Position numbers and translations under genes: made by a program. Of a stretch of 64,000 nt of DNA, positions 45,310 to 58,700 are shown in pieces. Under the pieces are notes generated by a model. The model did not search any database, was not told the origin of the DNA, and saw nothing but the letters and a program-made list of their open reading frames with translations. Numbering within the stretch: the first letter of the stretch is position 1; each line of letters starts with the position of its first letter. The stretch lies in assembly GCF_905220565.1 (NCBI RefSeq), contig NC_059409.1, forward strand, positions 14,688,549 through 14,752,548, in the 5' to 3' direction. This DNA is from Melitaea cinxia. Taxonomy: Eukaryota; Arthropoda; Insecta; Lepidoptera; Nymphalidae.

Positions 45310-45520
45310 AGTTGAATTCCCACCCCGAGTCTGAGTGTAATAAAAATATTTATTTATATATTTATATATGTATTATTTATAGGTATGTTTATCGAAAAAA
45401 AAATATATGTAGCTATATACCAGTCCAGGCTGTTACCTATAACACAAGCATTAAGTTGCTTACTTTAGGAACAGACGACCGTGTGTGTATTGTATAGATA
45501 TTTATTTATTTATTTATTTA
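45310..45520 (+). mobile_element. tRNA-derived SINE, family A, 5'-truncated
   Basis: Begins within the B-box (GAATTCCCACCCCGAGTCTG), then repeats the body and tail of 1783-2036 with high similarity, ending in a TTTA run. Confidence 0.7.
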
Positions 45521-46674
45521 TGTAAAGTTTAATTTTATTTTCTGGCAATTGTAAAATTCCTTGTCTTCGATTATTTTATTTTTTATAGTGAAAATTCTTT
45601 AGGCGCATGGGGGTATTTTTTTGCGGATGAAACGCAATAATAATAATATTAGTGTCACGAAGATGTGCAACGTTTTTGTCAAACAACAGAGCCACCTAGC
45701 GTGTACTATAGAAACTAAAAAGGTTGTTAGATTAATATCGATAGTATTAAATTGCAAACTAACTAGATGGCGCTGGAACGGAAATCTAAAGCTTTAGATT
45801 TGTATAAATATAAACGAGACTTAAAAATTAGTGTGCCAAAGAAGTTTCACTTCTGACATGTGTACTTTGTACGCACGCACTTTTTCTTTCTAAAATTCAG
45901 AATTTCAGTTTAAATATAAAAAGGTTTTCCATTATGGCATAAAGTAACCAAAAAAAAAGGATTTTTTATGTAGGTATACCTACTTCAATTGAATTTCGTC
46001 ATCCAAGTGTGTAAAAAATATTCTTTGGTTCAGCCGCTTTTACTTAAATAATATTGTTAAAGTATTTTTTTAATCAATAAATATTTATATATCAATAAAT
46101 ATTTTTTATTAAATAATCATGCAATTACTACGAATTTCGTTTCATAGACAACCCTATCTAATAAACACGTAGTTACTTCTTATTGTGTCATAGTGACAAA
46201 ATATAAAAATTATTTGTTGCCTAAACACAAACAGCCGTTTAAAATTAAATATAAAAGAAGTCTCTTTAATATTTTTAGCATAAATCGTATGACGTGTCCT
46301 ATTAATAGTTTCTTTAAAAAATAAAAAAGTGTGTTCTTATGTAGGTACGTAAGAAGTACTACTTCAATAGTAATACTTCATTGGCTAGTAACTTCACGTA
46401 GCTAACTTCTTCTTCGTTAATTAGCTAACTTCAGGGTGTCAGTTTTTTTCGTAACGGTGTGCGCGCGCATCGGAAAAATTTACTCTCATAGTTTTTCCCA
46501 AATGCGCCAAAGAAGTATAACTTCAAAATTCAAGCAAAAAGTGTGTGACTCCGACACGCGGCTGGAGTTTACTCTTTAGGAATGATTAACATGATATTTC
46601 AAAAAAACTAAAATTTTACTTTGAATTTACATCAAATGTGGCTTACTAACGTCTTTACTGACTCACTTACTTAC

Positions 46675-46845
46675 GTCTTGGCAAACGCAGTGTGGGACGT
46701 CCTCCGGCCCGTTGGACCGATCTACGTAAGATTGCCGGTGTAGGCTGGATGAGGATTGCGGAAAACCGGGATGTCTGGCGAGAACTTGGGGAGGACTATG
46801 TCCAGCAGTGGACTGTCATAGGCTGAAGTGATGATGATGAAGTGA
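46675..46845 (+). mobile_element. 3' end of an RTE-like LINE
   Basis: Frame 46680-46825 reads as the C-terminus of an RTE-type reverse transcriptase: RPPARWTD-like sequence, then GWMRIAENRDVWRELGEDY and VQQWTVIG before TGA. A GATGATGATGA tail follows. Only the last fifty or so codons are left. Confidence 0.7.
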
Positions 46846-47299
46846 TGTGGCTTACTATTCGTATTGGTACAGTTAAAGCCGGTATACTATTATACTTATA
46901 TCTCGTAACAGTGAAAGGCACCGTACAGCATTACTCTCTGGGTCACTGCTGTTTTGTTGTTTCACACGATTTTACGTCTCATAATATTTCATGCCGCGCA
47001 CCTTATATCGTTTTTTATGGAACAAACTCCAATAAATACCGAACTATATTATAGGTGATATATAGCCTATAGCCTTCCTCGATAAATGGGCTATGTAACA
47101 CTGAAAGAATTTTTTAAATCGGACCAGTAGTTCCTGAGATTAGCGCGTTCAAACAAACAAACAAACGAACTCTTCAGCTTTATAATATTAGCAGAGATTT
47201 CGATTAGCCAATTCAAATTTTTTTTGTAGTAGACAAATGTGTTTGTAGATAATACTCTTTATTATCTGAGTATAGTTAATATTTTTTTTATTTCAACGG

Positions 47300-47575
47300 T
47301 GACAAATAAGACTCACAGTCCGCCTAATGGCAAATATGACGGATATCGTAGCTTACGAACGCCAGCAACACAAGTTGCATTACCAGTGCGTTACCGACCC
47401 TATTACCAATCCTACCCAGGAGCACTAGTTAGGTAATTTACTCACCACAGGAACACATGACCTGGGAGCAGTATTATTTAGCTGTGGTCTTGTGTACGGA
47501 TGAGGTGCTTCTCCAATCGGGTTGCTACAAATTTTGATCAAGACATTTCCTGCTGTGCCCTACCTCAATATAACA
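47300..47575 (-). repeat. Dispersed repeat family C, inverted copy
   Basis: CCTAATGGCAAATATGACGG, CACCACAGGAACACATGACC, AGTATTATTTAGCTGTGGTC and TTTCCTGCTGTGCCCTACCTC in this order are the reverse of the copies at 2605 and 3470. Confidence 0.7.
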
Positions 47576-48097
47576 CTTTAAACGAATTTATAATCTGAGT
47601 ACCTACTGTTGCCCTTATTTGATTAAATCTTTACTTACAAAATTATAACAATAAAACCACAAAAAAAAAAAACAAAGTATAGAACATGAGTCTAAATAAC
47701 AATTGGTCTGTCTCGACAGAATAGTCCGAATAACCTGAAAACAATTTCGTCCAGGTATACTAGAAGCCTCGATCGGAAAAATACTAAATTGAACACCATT
47801 TGTATATGGTGGGGAGGGTTAGGTGGTTCGGTAAACATCATGAAATATCACAAGGACGGAGGGGAGTTACATTGAGATATCACGTGTATTTTATTTTTCG
47901 TTGAATGCGCGATTCCTAAAAGTTGTTAAAAACATCACATGATCAATGGCCGACCCCTTAGGACTTGTTTCGACTCAACTAAGAAACTATGATTTAAGAT
48001 TTAACAATTACGAATAGAAATGTGCTATGAATATAGTGAAGTTCGATGGTGACAAAAAATAATACTACATAGAATTTTATTAATTAATAATAATAAG

Positions 48098-48302
48098 CGC
48101 TTCACACTCAACGGATCCCCCAGTAGGATTTTCTCCTGTGTTGGGGGTCCGGAAACACACAATACACAAACACAACGCCCAGACCACGACTAACATCTAA
48201 GTATTTCGTCGATAAAAATGTCTATCGTGAGCGGGAATCGAACCTAACAGCGTAACTAGCGTAACAGCCAGTGCTATGACCGCTGCGCCAACGCATCGTC
48301 AA
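48098..48302 (-). mobile_element. tRNA-derived SINE, family B variant, inverted
   Basis: On the minus strand the head is GCGTTGGCGCAGCGGTC with B-box GGTTCGATTCCCGC, and the tail contains GAGAAAATCCTACTGGGGGATCC. Same subfamily as 43385-43602. Confidence 0.75.
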
Positions 48303-49711
48303 CTATCTATTCATGACATATGACGGTATCCAGAACCGGTGAACTGTTTAAAACAGTAGTGGATATAGCTCTACAAACACAAGGTTGTAAATAAAACAAA
48401 ATAATTCACTGAATAATTCTTTATTTCAGATCAACTGATATCAATATAATAAAAAAGCGGAATTGTTGTTTTTTTAAATCTCACAAAAATCGTTATTCTT
48501 ACCTCCACAACGCTTTTTTTTTTCTTATAATTATTCCATGCAAAGTTTTTTAATATCTATTCTAAAATATGTAAGATTTGAAAGGCTTTGCTCTGTGATT
48601 AAGCCACAAGCTCTGTAAGTACACTTTGGCTAAAATACTGAGAAGGCGCGGGATAAGTTACCATTTTTTTTTTGTTTGCACTAATAACATTACGACATAG
48701 ATCATCTAGTATATTTGTAGAATTTAACTTTTTTCATTATGATGCTTTATTTCGTTGTTTTTTATTTAATTGGTAATTTTAATGATAAAGCACCATTCTT
48801 TTTAATTAATGTATAGATGTTTGTTTAAAGCGGTTCTTTTCCTAAAACGTACTGTACGTTTAATTGCCCAATTCAAAACTATATTTAATTGTAATTCTAT
48901 GCTAGTAAATTAAGTGGTAATAATAACCAAGCACGTACCTACTTAAATACGTTAACGTCATTGTTAAAAAATGATTAATGACATAAGAATGACACAAAAT
49001 AAGACAGTCAATCTAGTAATTATTTATGTTAAATTTTCAAAAATATATGTACTTACTTTGAAGAATGTGTCGTTGATTAAAATTTAAGTCATTTAAAATA
49101 ACTAGAAATTTATTCATAATTGTTTTGCTTATATGATAAAGTTTATATTTGTGTTTAAAATTAAACGTAAATCTTCATAAGTATACGTATTTTTTTAATT
49201 AATTCGTTTAGATACTCTGACTAATCCCGTGAAAAAAAAAAACCCTATATTCTACAACTCACTGTAGAATACAGGACTTGAGTAACCAATAAACATACGC
49301 AAAGAACACAAATGAATACCATTATTCATTAAGTGTTATTTTTATTGATTTTTGATTTGGTATAATTTGTTTGGTCAGTTGAAACTAACATAGTTTAGGA
49401 AAAAAATGTAACTAACAAAAATATGGACATGTCTGAATTAAATTATTATTATATTATTATTATTTACGAGTTCAAGTTTCTTTTCTGCGTATAAATAAGT
49501 GTCAAAACTTTATTAATTAAAAAATATACATATACAACTTATATTCATAAAAATAGACGTTGTGCAATTTAAAATAAATGCAGACAAATACTATTTCTAG
49601 CACGACATAAGACTATTTGTTACACTATCATGACTGTAAAGAGAGTATCCGAACGAGGGTCGAGGTCAGGTATCTGATGATGATCTTGCGCCTGCTGACC
49701 GCGTGTCTGGG

Positions 49712-49787
49712 CTACCGCTGTCCTCCCGGCGGGTCGGGGTTCGCCTCTCGGTTACTGAGCTCGGACAGGGAGCTTGCGCGTTTCATG
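49712..49787 (-). CDS. Klc: Klc alternative terminal exon (MKRASSL end)
   Basis: Acceptor TTCTATTATATAG leaves C, joining the phase-2 end of 50558-50419 to form Ser. It then encodes MKRASSLSELSNREANPDPP and GGQR before TAG. MKRASSL resembles the RMKRASSLNF segment of vertebrate light chain tails. GC content rises sharply over the exon. It has no long open frame on the minus strand, so it is easily missed. Confidence 0.75.
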
Positions 49788-52700
49788 CTATATAATAGAA
49801 AATTAAGAAGATGGAAAATAGTTTTTTTTTATCTTGCAATTTTTTTGTGTAAAACGGATTAATAACTTCTCTTTATTTTATGGAATTGAAAAAGTGCTTC
49901 GATCTTAGTTTTATGAGCTCCTTTAGATCCTTAATTAAATAAAAAAATATATTGTCTTTATTATTTTATTTTTTAACCAAAGTCTCAATAAATATTTTTT
50001 AATGAAATTGAAAAGAATTTTGTACCCCATGTGTGTCATATTAAAAAAAGTAATAGCACGGCTAAAAAACTACTAAACATAAAATTTATACAGCATATAC
50101 TTAAAAACGTCAAAAATATTGCACGATTACATAAGCGAGAAAAAGAGATGGGGAAATGAACAAATTAATTTAAAATCTACGCTTGTATATTAATACAAAA
50201 TCTCTTTTAGGTATGCTTTGGAAAAAACAGTGCAAAAAAAATATGTCAAAAATTGTTGCGAGTTCATACCAAAGGCGTAGTCAACCAAGTCTAAGTCTCT
50301 AACTGGGCTCTCAAATTAACTTGAAAACTATAAAAACTTCAGAAAACTAGGAAAAGCTTGAAAAAATCGATATAAGCCCTAGCCACGCCACTGGTTCAAA
50401 GGTATTCAATAAACAAACCTCTCAGGGTCGGTGAAGTCTACGTCAGGCAGGTGCGCCGAGTGCCGGCCCGCGATGCGGTGGAAAAGTCTCACCGACGATC
50501 GCCTCAAAGACTCGCGAAGTTTCGAGAAACTGGCGCTCCGCGACACCTCGCCCGAACCCTGCCCCGTGTTATGCAATTTACACTCCATTTCGAAATTTTT
50601 TTTTTTTTTTTTTTATTTAAAACACTTTGAGAAATACATCCCTGTCACTTGATTGTATTGAATGGCAAGTTTTATGTTATGGCTGTTATGATTGACATTG
50701 ACGTGACATTTTGCTGATGAAATGACATTATTATTTTTTTTAATGACAAGTCGTAAAAGCATGTAAAATGTACAAAAATATAATGAATGAGATGCTACAT
50801 GCATCTACGAGTCTAACAGCGAAAGCCGTTAAATTAATGACTTTTTTTCAATATTAGTCCCGTTTGCGATTCATGCGTCACACCAGTGCGGTGTCTGGAG
50901 TACCAGATATATATCACACGTTTAATTTAATCGTGGACTATAAATTGCATAACACTGTAGACTCACCTTCTAAGATATTTATATTTTACTTAACTCAAAA
51001 GAAAATAAAACAAAAAGACGAATGATACATAAATATTTATTAACAATTAAAAATTACCATTCGACCACGCGATATTAGACAAAGTACCAAATATTTTAAA
51101 ATATATTTCTCGAAAGTGATTATTGCGATGGAGATTCTTAGTAAAACAGATATAACAAAAAACAAATAAAATAAAATAACGTAATTTGTGTCTTGTATAA
51201 TTAAAACGTGTTTTTTTTCGCATTCCCAAGCGGCACCCTTGTACGGATAAAAATTAAAATCATTACAAAAAAAAAAATACTAAAATTCTATACTATTTAC
51301 TTATCTCACATAAAGCTTAGATCGAAAACATACGCTACACTGGAATGAGTTAAGCATAAATTTATTTAAAAAAAAATACTATTGGTACATTTAAAAAACG
51401 CACGATAAATTTTAAAATAAAAATTACATTCATGCATTACGATTATTATACATTGAATAAAAAATTATCAGAACATAAAATCAAAATAAAATTGTAAGCG
51501 AATAAAATAAAATCGTTGTATTCATGCGACAATGTATAATAAATATTTCGTATACCACACAATTAAATAAATGCAATACGTTTTAGATTCTGACCGGGGC
51601 TCGAGTTTTACGATATTTTTTTATTCATAAAACTAAATGCGTCAGGTATCACCGTATCAGATATGTATAAAAATTAATTATACAAATTAAATTATACGTT
51701 TATTATTTTTATTAAATTTCTAAAGCATCTTATACACTCGAATATATAAAATACATCCTGTATCTATCAGGATGTCATGATATTAAAATATTACTTAAAT
51801 CTTGCACCATCGATGTTATAAATAAAATTGTATGTAATGTTTATACATATATCTCTTCGGGACGGTAGACATGCTTTAAAACAATCCTATCACACATTTC
51901 GATCGTGTTTTATATTTATAATTTTTTTTTTATTTTTTTGTAATTTTTCTTATAACATAAATTTCTTATCGCATGCTAATAAATTACTCTAAGCTAGGCA
52001 GCCCGCCATTTTGATTTTCACTTGGGCAATACAGATTGTGACATACTCTATCATGTTGACCATTCTAAAATTTTAATACAAAAAATGTTTAAATCGGTTG
52101 TAAATATAATCACAAAATACAAAATAGGCGGGCGAAATTTGAGTGTGAGACATGAATGATCCTCGAGTAAAGTAATGAGCCAATGTGCCCCGACGCAAGC
52201 GTGTGAGCTATAATACGACACTCCTGACACTTACGGCGAGAAAGCCGAGGAGCATTCACATAGAAGCGAGTGAGTGCTTATAATTAAATCCTAGACATCT
52301 AGGGCTCGGTCTAGACTACTGGTGCGGCGCATTGCTCCCCGTGTTGATACCTAGCGCATTGAACAGTTTCGATTTTAGGTTCATGCGGGGCTCACTCGCC
52401 TGGTTCGTGCCCTATAATAAAACAAAAGAAATAAAACAAATAAAAATGTGCAAATAAAATATTAAGCGTGAACGAAAAATTATGTAATACTTTCTATACA
52501 AAGCAAAATATACAAATAATTATAAACAAGACGATGTCATTTACATAAAATATTTATACAAATAATGTGATAAATTCCCAGTGATGAGTGCCCCAGTTTT
52601 ACACGAACAAACGCCAATGAAATGCCGATAATCTTCAACAGACAAACTGAAGAATATACAACGTGTTGAAGCTGGCTAATTTCACAAAACATTCTTATGA

Positions 52701-55700
52701 TTGCAACGCTGCCACACACAAACACGAAATTTTTGCAACTAAGGCCAATAGTTTGTGATGTATGTAAGATATATGAAAATAAACGGGTTTTTAAAGCACT
52801 ATTGAAAATATTAAAATTATATATATTTTTTATAGAAGAGTTAATTCTTGACACAAAAATGCTTTTTTACTTATTAGAAATTAGATTTTCAAAATTTAGT
52901 AAATTTGATTAAGTACATTGAACTAAGGAAATGTAAGCAATTTTGCACATTATTGGTCTATAATTGACTCATGAATCTAAATAATGGAAATGCATTTTGC
53001 AGATTTTACATTTTTTTTTTGATCTCATTAATTATTATCAACAAGTCATCAAAATTTAAAATCCCTTGCTTACAAACCAAAGTCGTGCCAATCCCTAGAA
53101 CACACAAAAGCAAAGAGCGAGTGATAAAGCACAAACAAACGCCGTGAACTAAAATTAGGGTAGGACCAAAGGAAATAACGTATAAGGAATAAAATGTAAT
53201 ACGGGATCTAGGAATTTAGTAAAAACATATATGACTAAGGACCTCATATTTATAGTGTATAAAAGTTTTTGCATTTATTATAAACAAAAATAAAATCTGC
53301 AAATTCTGGGGCATAAGGTTCATTTAAATTTTTGTTTAATATGAAGTATATACATTTTAAAGTAAATTTGGCAGTTTGGTAACAATAATGCCACCTTGAC
53401 TATGACTTTTGAGATGAAGGTGTTTTATGGATTCGATATGGAACCAGGTAAATAAAATTATGTGCGGAAATAAGGATAGGATAGCGTTGTGATTTATATT
53501 GAATGGTACAGAGCAGGCTACACATTCCCCCGTTCAGTTCTAACCTCATCGTGTTGCGCGTCAGGCTCCCGAGCGCCTCTCCCACTTCTTGCTCGTGATT
53601 GTTTCACGATGTCCAAAGCCTAAAACCGCACATTTTTTGTACCTTTTGACCTATATCACTTATTTCGCCAATTTAACAAACAAGAAAAAAAAAACTTAGT
53701 GTTTTTGTAACATTTTTTTGAAATTCCAATTTAAGGCCTAATTTATTATTCTTAGTGACGTATCTGTCTAATTCTTAACGTTATTTTATTTATGAAATCG
53801 TGATTGAGTAAATGTCATGTTATCTTCGTGTAGTGACTTACATGAGGTGGAACGTGCTAGGCAGCGTGCGAATTAATTTTTATTAATTTACTTTCCCTCT
53901 TTTTGTAAAAAGCAAGTTTTTCGAAAAATATTATTGTAATCTTATACAATTAAAAAAAAAAAAACCATATTATTTGAACTATAATTTATACGGTGACAAT
54001 AAGAATGATATAACGTAAGAAATATTTAGTAAGAAAGTATTATATAAATTGCATTTAACATACTTTAGAAATATTATTATAATAATATGAAGGTCTAATA
54101 GATATGATATTAGTATTTATAAGAATAAAACTATTTCCAGCTCTAGACAAAGTTGTTTAGCAAATAATTTGTAGACAAACCGCGATACGTGGAAATCAAT
54201 TAAAATAGAATAATAATTATAATTATATTATTATATTAAAACATTATATATAAATTAGTTAGTAAACAACTTTGTACATTTTTTAAATTATTAATAATTA
54301 TATTTCTCCGATTATACTCAAAAAATAATTTATAGCATATGAAATTAGCTATATAATCTTATAACATTAAAAATGAAATACTAATGTAGTTTGGGGCATA
54401 AAAACTCAAACGGCTATTTGGATGGGGCACATGAATCCATAAATTATTAGACAGCATTCACTTGACTAAATATCTAAAATTCAGAGAAAGACTCAAATGC
54501 ATAAAAATAATCAAAACTTGTTATAAACTATTCAACTAGAAGTTCGACGTATAAAAGTATGTGAACTTAAGTACATAAAAATTGTACATACATGGAAAAC
54601 TTCAAAATGGAAAGTTTTGACCAACCTTTAACGATACCAGACTTTTCTAAAATCTGTTATTTCGTGGTAATTTTATATTAAAAAAAAATAATGTACAAAA
54701 TATGAAAATTAAATTTAACGGTTATTGCAATGAGGCAATCTGTAATATTTCGATAATAATTAATAACTGTGAAATTATGTATTTATCACATAATTCAGTT
54801 TCAACTACGCTTCATCCTTTTAGACAAATATAAAAATGGACCCAAGTTTAATATTATATATATTTTTAGATTGGAGTTTTTTTAACGTTATATACTCGCC
54901 TACTCTTACTCTATTTTAGCACGTAAAAATAACACCAAGTAAAAAAAAATTAAACTTTTTTTAACCTCACTTTGAAGTGTTTTAAAACGTAAATGATAGG
55001 TTTTAAAGATTATTTAGGAGTGGTTTTTTTATATAGTGTGTTTTTATATACCGACCTCTTTCCTACTGCGAAGGGCGCAGTCCTCCAACGTCTCTGCCGC
55101 TTCGTACTTGCCCTGTCGGCGGTAGAGGGCGCCCAGGTTCTTTAGCGTCGTCGTTACCGTCGGAGAGTCCACCTGAAAATTCATAATTATCTTTATATAC
55201 AACGTGTCATTAAACTGGCGTCCTTCCGTTTAGGTCCATATAGAGACATGGAGGCATTCCACAGCCGAAATTATATGTGATTAAATGAAGCAGTTATCCC
55301 GCCATCGGTCGGCTTCTTAAGTTCCAAGATGGTTGTGGAACCTTGTTATCCCTTAGTCGCCTCTTACGACACCCACGGGAAGAGAGGGGGTGGCTAAATT
55401 CTTTAGTGCCGTAGCCACTCAACCATCCAACCAGCCATCCAACTGCTGGCTTTGAAATACACAGGCCGAAGACGGGCAGCAGCGTCTTTGGTGCGACAAA
55501 GCCAGTACTGCGGTCACCAACCCGCCTGCCCAGCGTGGTGACTATGGGCAAAACACATGAGTTCACGTTATTTTTGACGTAAACTTGTGGAGGCCTATGT
55601 CCAGCAGTGGACTGTATAGGCTGTAATGTAATGTAATGTAAATGAAGCAGTAGTAAGTACAGCTCATTACTACTTAACTGAAATCGATGTCAAATTTGAA

Positions 55701-58700
55701 AAAAAATATTGAGATATATAATGATAATAATGATGATAGGAAAATTGACTACAAATAACTGACTTAACAGTAAAAGTCCACCTGAGTATATATAGTATAT
55801 AATATCAATTCTGGTATCGCAGTTAAATGGAAAGACGCCAGATTAATGACTCGTTGTATATATAAAAATTTGTATTAAATTATTGTATAAAAATAAATCC
55901 ACATTTCTCTTGCTCACGCCATAATTCTAGAACGACTTTACTGATTTCCTTCATCTTTATTTTCTTAGTTATTACATCAAAAAAATTGCTTATATACTCT
56001 CTCTCTCTTGTTCTTGTTGAACTCTCTTGTTCTTTTGTAAGTCAATGAAAGTAGTCTATAGTGACGATGGAAAAAAGTGATAAAATTTTGCTTGGTGCTT
56101 AGTGCGCGTTGGCGTATAACTTTAATTCTAGGATGATAATTGTTAATTATTATTTATCAACTCCTAAAACGCGTTCATTTTTTTAACCGACTTCCAAAAA
56201 AGGAGGAGGTTCTCAATTCGACTGTATTTTTTTTTTTTTTTTATGTTTGTTACATCAGAACTTTTGACCGGGTAGACCGATTTCGACAAATTTTGTTTTA
56301 ATCGAAAGGTGGTGTGTGCCAATTGGTCCCATTTAAATTTATTTGAGATCTAACAACTACTTTTCGAGTTATATCTAGTAATGCGTTTTTACTTGACGCT
56401 TTTTTCGTCGACCTACGTTGTATTATACCGCATAACTTTCTACTGGATGTACCGATTTTGATAATTCTTTTTTTGTTAGAAAGAAGATATCCCTAGTTTA
56501 GTACCATGATAAGGAAACCAGGATCTGATGATGGGATCCCAGAGAAATCGAGGGAAACTCTCGAAAATCCGCAATAACTTTTTACTGGGTGTACCGATTT
56601 TAATATTTTTTAATTTAATCGAAAGCTGATGTTTGTCATGTGGTCACATATAAATTTTATTGAGATCTGATAACTAATTTTTGAGTAATCTTTGATAACG
56701 CGTAGTTACTTGACTATTTTTTCGTCGATCTATGTTGTATTACTCGTCGATGTAATTGAAGTCGGTTTTTTTTTCGTTTGCGAGCAAACACAATTATCTT
56801 ATCATCCAAATATGTTACACATAACGCATTACTAAATATTGGAACTATATAAATTTTGTATAAATATTTGTGTCATACAAATTTTGTAGTAACCTACCGA
56901 CAATTTAAATATACATACATATATTATGATTATTTCCACAAACCTAGAATTAATGAAAATAAATGATTTACAATATACTAAATATGATTTCATTCATGTG
57001 ACGACTAGGATGCAGAACATGCGTAAAAGTGTGTTTTCATAACAAAGAATCACTAGAGGATGAGACATGCAAAAAAAATGTTTTTTTTTTAGTTGGTCGT
57101 TTTTTTTAATTTGTAAAAAAAAAATGTTTTTTTTAGTAGTCGTTTTTTTTATTTGTTTTTTTACTGCGTAACGTACCTTAGCAGCTTTGTGCCAACCACC
57201 GTATTCCCCGTACGGCGCGTTTTCCTTCTGCAAGTGTTTATTCTCTTCCCTCTCCTCAGCAACTTGCCAGATAGGCTTGTTGTCGCCTGTTTATATACAA
57301 TTTAAATTATTTATATTATCTTTTAATTAATTTAAACAATTAATTAAAAAACGATCTACGACGATTAAATTTACTATAAATTGTTGTTAATTTTGTATTT
57401 ATAGTTTATATTGACAATCGTCAGAGATCTTTATTGTATGTGACACAAGTCGGGAAGGTGTGACACAGCGGTAGCTAACAATGTTACATTTACTCATTAT
57501 TGAATTATCAATGATTTCCATGTATAAGAGATATATCTATATAAACCTTATAATAACCTAACCACAACTTAACAGGCCAGGTTTTATTCATAAGAGAATA
57601 TCTTTACTTGACTCGTCAAGTTACTATCCAGAGCAATCAATAAAAAATGTGTAAAAAACGCAGCAGTTTCATAATAATAAACGTAATACTTCAATAACTA
57701 AATTAAAATTTTCTTAATTAAAAATTATTATAGAAGCCCCCTTATACATTAAACTCATCGATATATCGAAATTAATTTGACAAACATTTGACCCTCGTCC
57801 CCTTTCCTACCTGTGCCACACGTTAATAAATCCAAACTTGTGTCACTCACCTATGAACAGTGGCATAATGTCCCCATTATTTCATTAATATAGGATACTA
57901 CACACAGTTTAAGGTAACTAAAATACTAATAAATTTTTCTTATTTAATTTAATACAAATTGAATAATACAATCATAAAAAAATTATTCGAATTATAATTC
58001 AAACAATATTCAATTTGGTGTATGTAATAACTAACTCGACCGACATATGACACTGAATCGACCTGTCATGTGTAACATTTGATTCAAGATGTCATTAGTG
58101 TCTGTTAATGCACTAGTTCCGAATACAACTGCGATAAATAATTCAAAAAATAATGAATCGAACAGCAGTTGTACTATAAATGCGTATAGATTCATGAACT
58201 CGCAAAAAAATATTAACTATAAAAAATATTAAATTTAATATTTAAAATATTTTTGGCAAATAATCGGCTTAGGCACATGCACAGGCAAGAGAGCGATTTC
58301 TTTTTACGATCAAGCTTTTTACCTTTACAACAAAGGTAAAAGTAATCGCTTCACACATTCGAATAATGTACAATTTTTTTTTTCTTTTATCTTGATTCCA
58401 TGAAATTATTATTTCATAGACAAGTATTTTTATGTACATAATTATTATTATTTTTATATAATTCTCATCACAATATTGAATGTATTAATAATAAAAATAT
58501 ATATATACTTTTAAAAACATTTTTTTCATATATAAATATAAAATTTAAACATATTCTTATAATAATTTAGTAACTGAAATAGTGTATAATCATTATTACT
58601 AAAATAGTTTTAGGCAACATTGCACGATTTTCTTTTCCCCTACACACTAACATAACTGCTATATTTTACAAAATTAATATTCGGAGAACACGATGCACAC

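Larger units (their letters stand above)
35783..49711. other. Intergenic region between the homeobox and kinesin light chain genes
   Basis: About 14 kb without a supported gene. It holds the mobile elements listed individually. The remainder (for example 43610-44010, 45520-46670, 48310-49500) is AT-rich and shows no coding or RNA gene that I can support. Confidence 0.55.

Noticed and set aside
49617..49862. 81-codon plus-strand frame
   Set aside because: It is antisense to the alternative Klc terminal exon 49787-49712. The GC peak is explained by that exon.
50431..50652. 73-codon plus-strand frame
   Set aside because: It is antisense to the Klc exon 50558-50419, which has splice sites and family similarity on the other strand.
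53400..53585. 61-codon frame reading GEALGSLTRNTMR as a kinesin light chain tail
   Set aside because: At first sight GEALG looked like the post-TPR segment of light chains, but the frame does not match the upstream phase. The phase-0 reading ALDIVKQSRARS fits both neighbours.
55294..55566. 90-codon frame reading as a GWLSG-type protein
   Set aside because: It is the translation of a dispersed RTE-like repeat that recurs inverted at 17918-18245 in a different context.
56994..57233. 79-codon frame starting MQKENAPYGEYGG as a separate small gene
   Set aside because: Its first half is the 3' part of a Klc exon, and the rest is intron read through the GTACGT donor into T-rich sequence.
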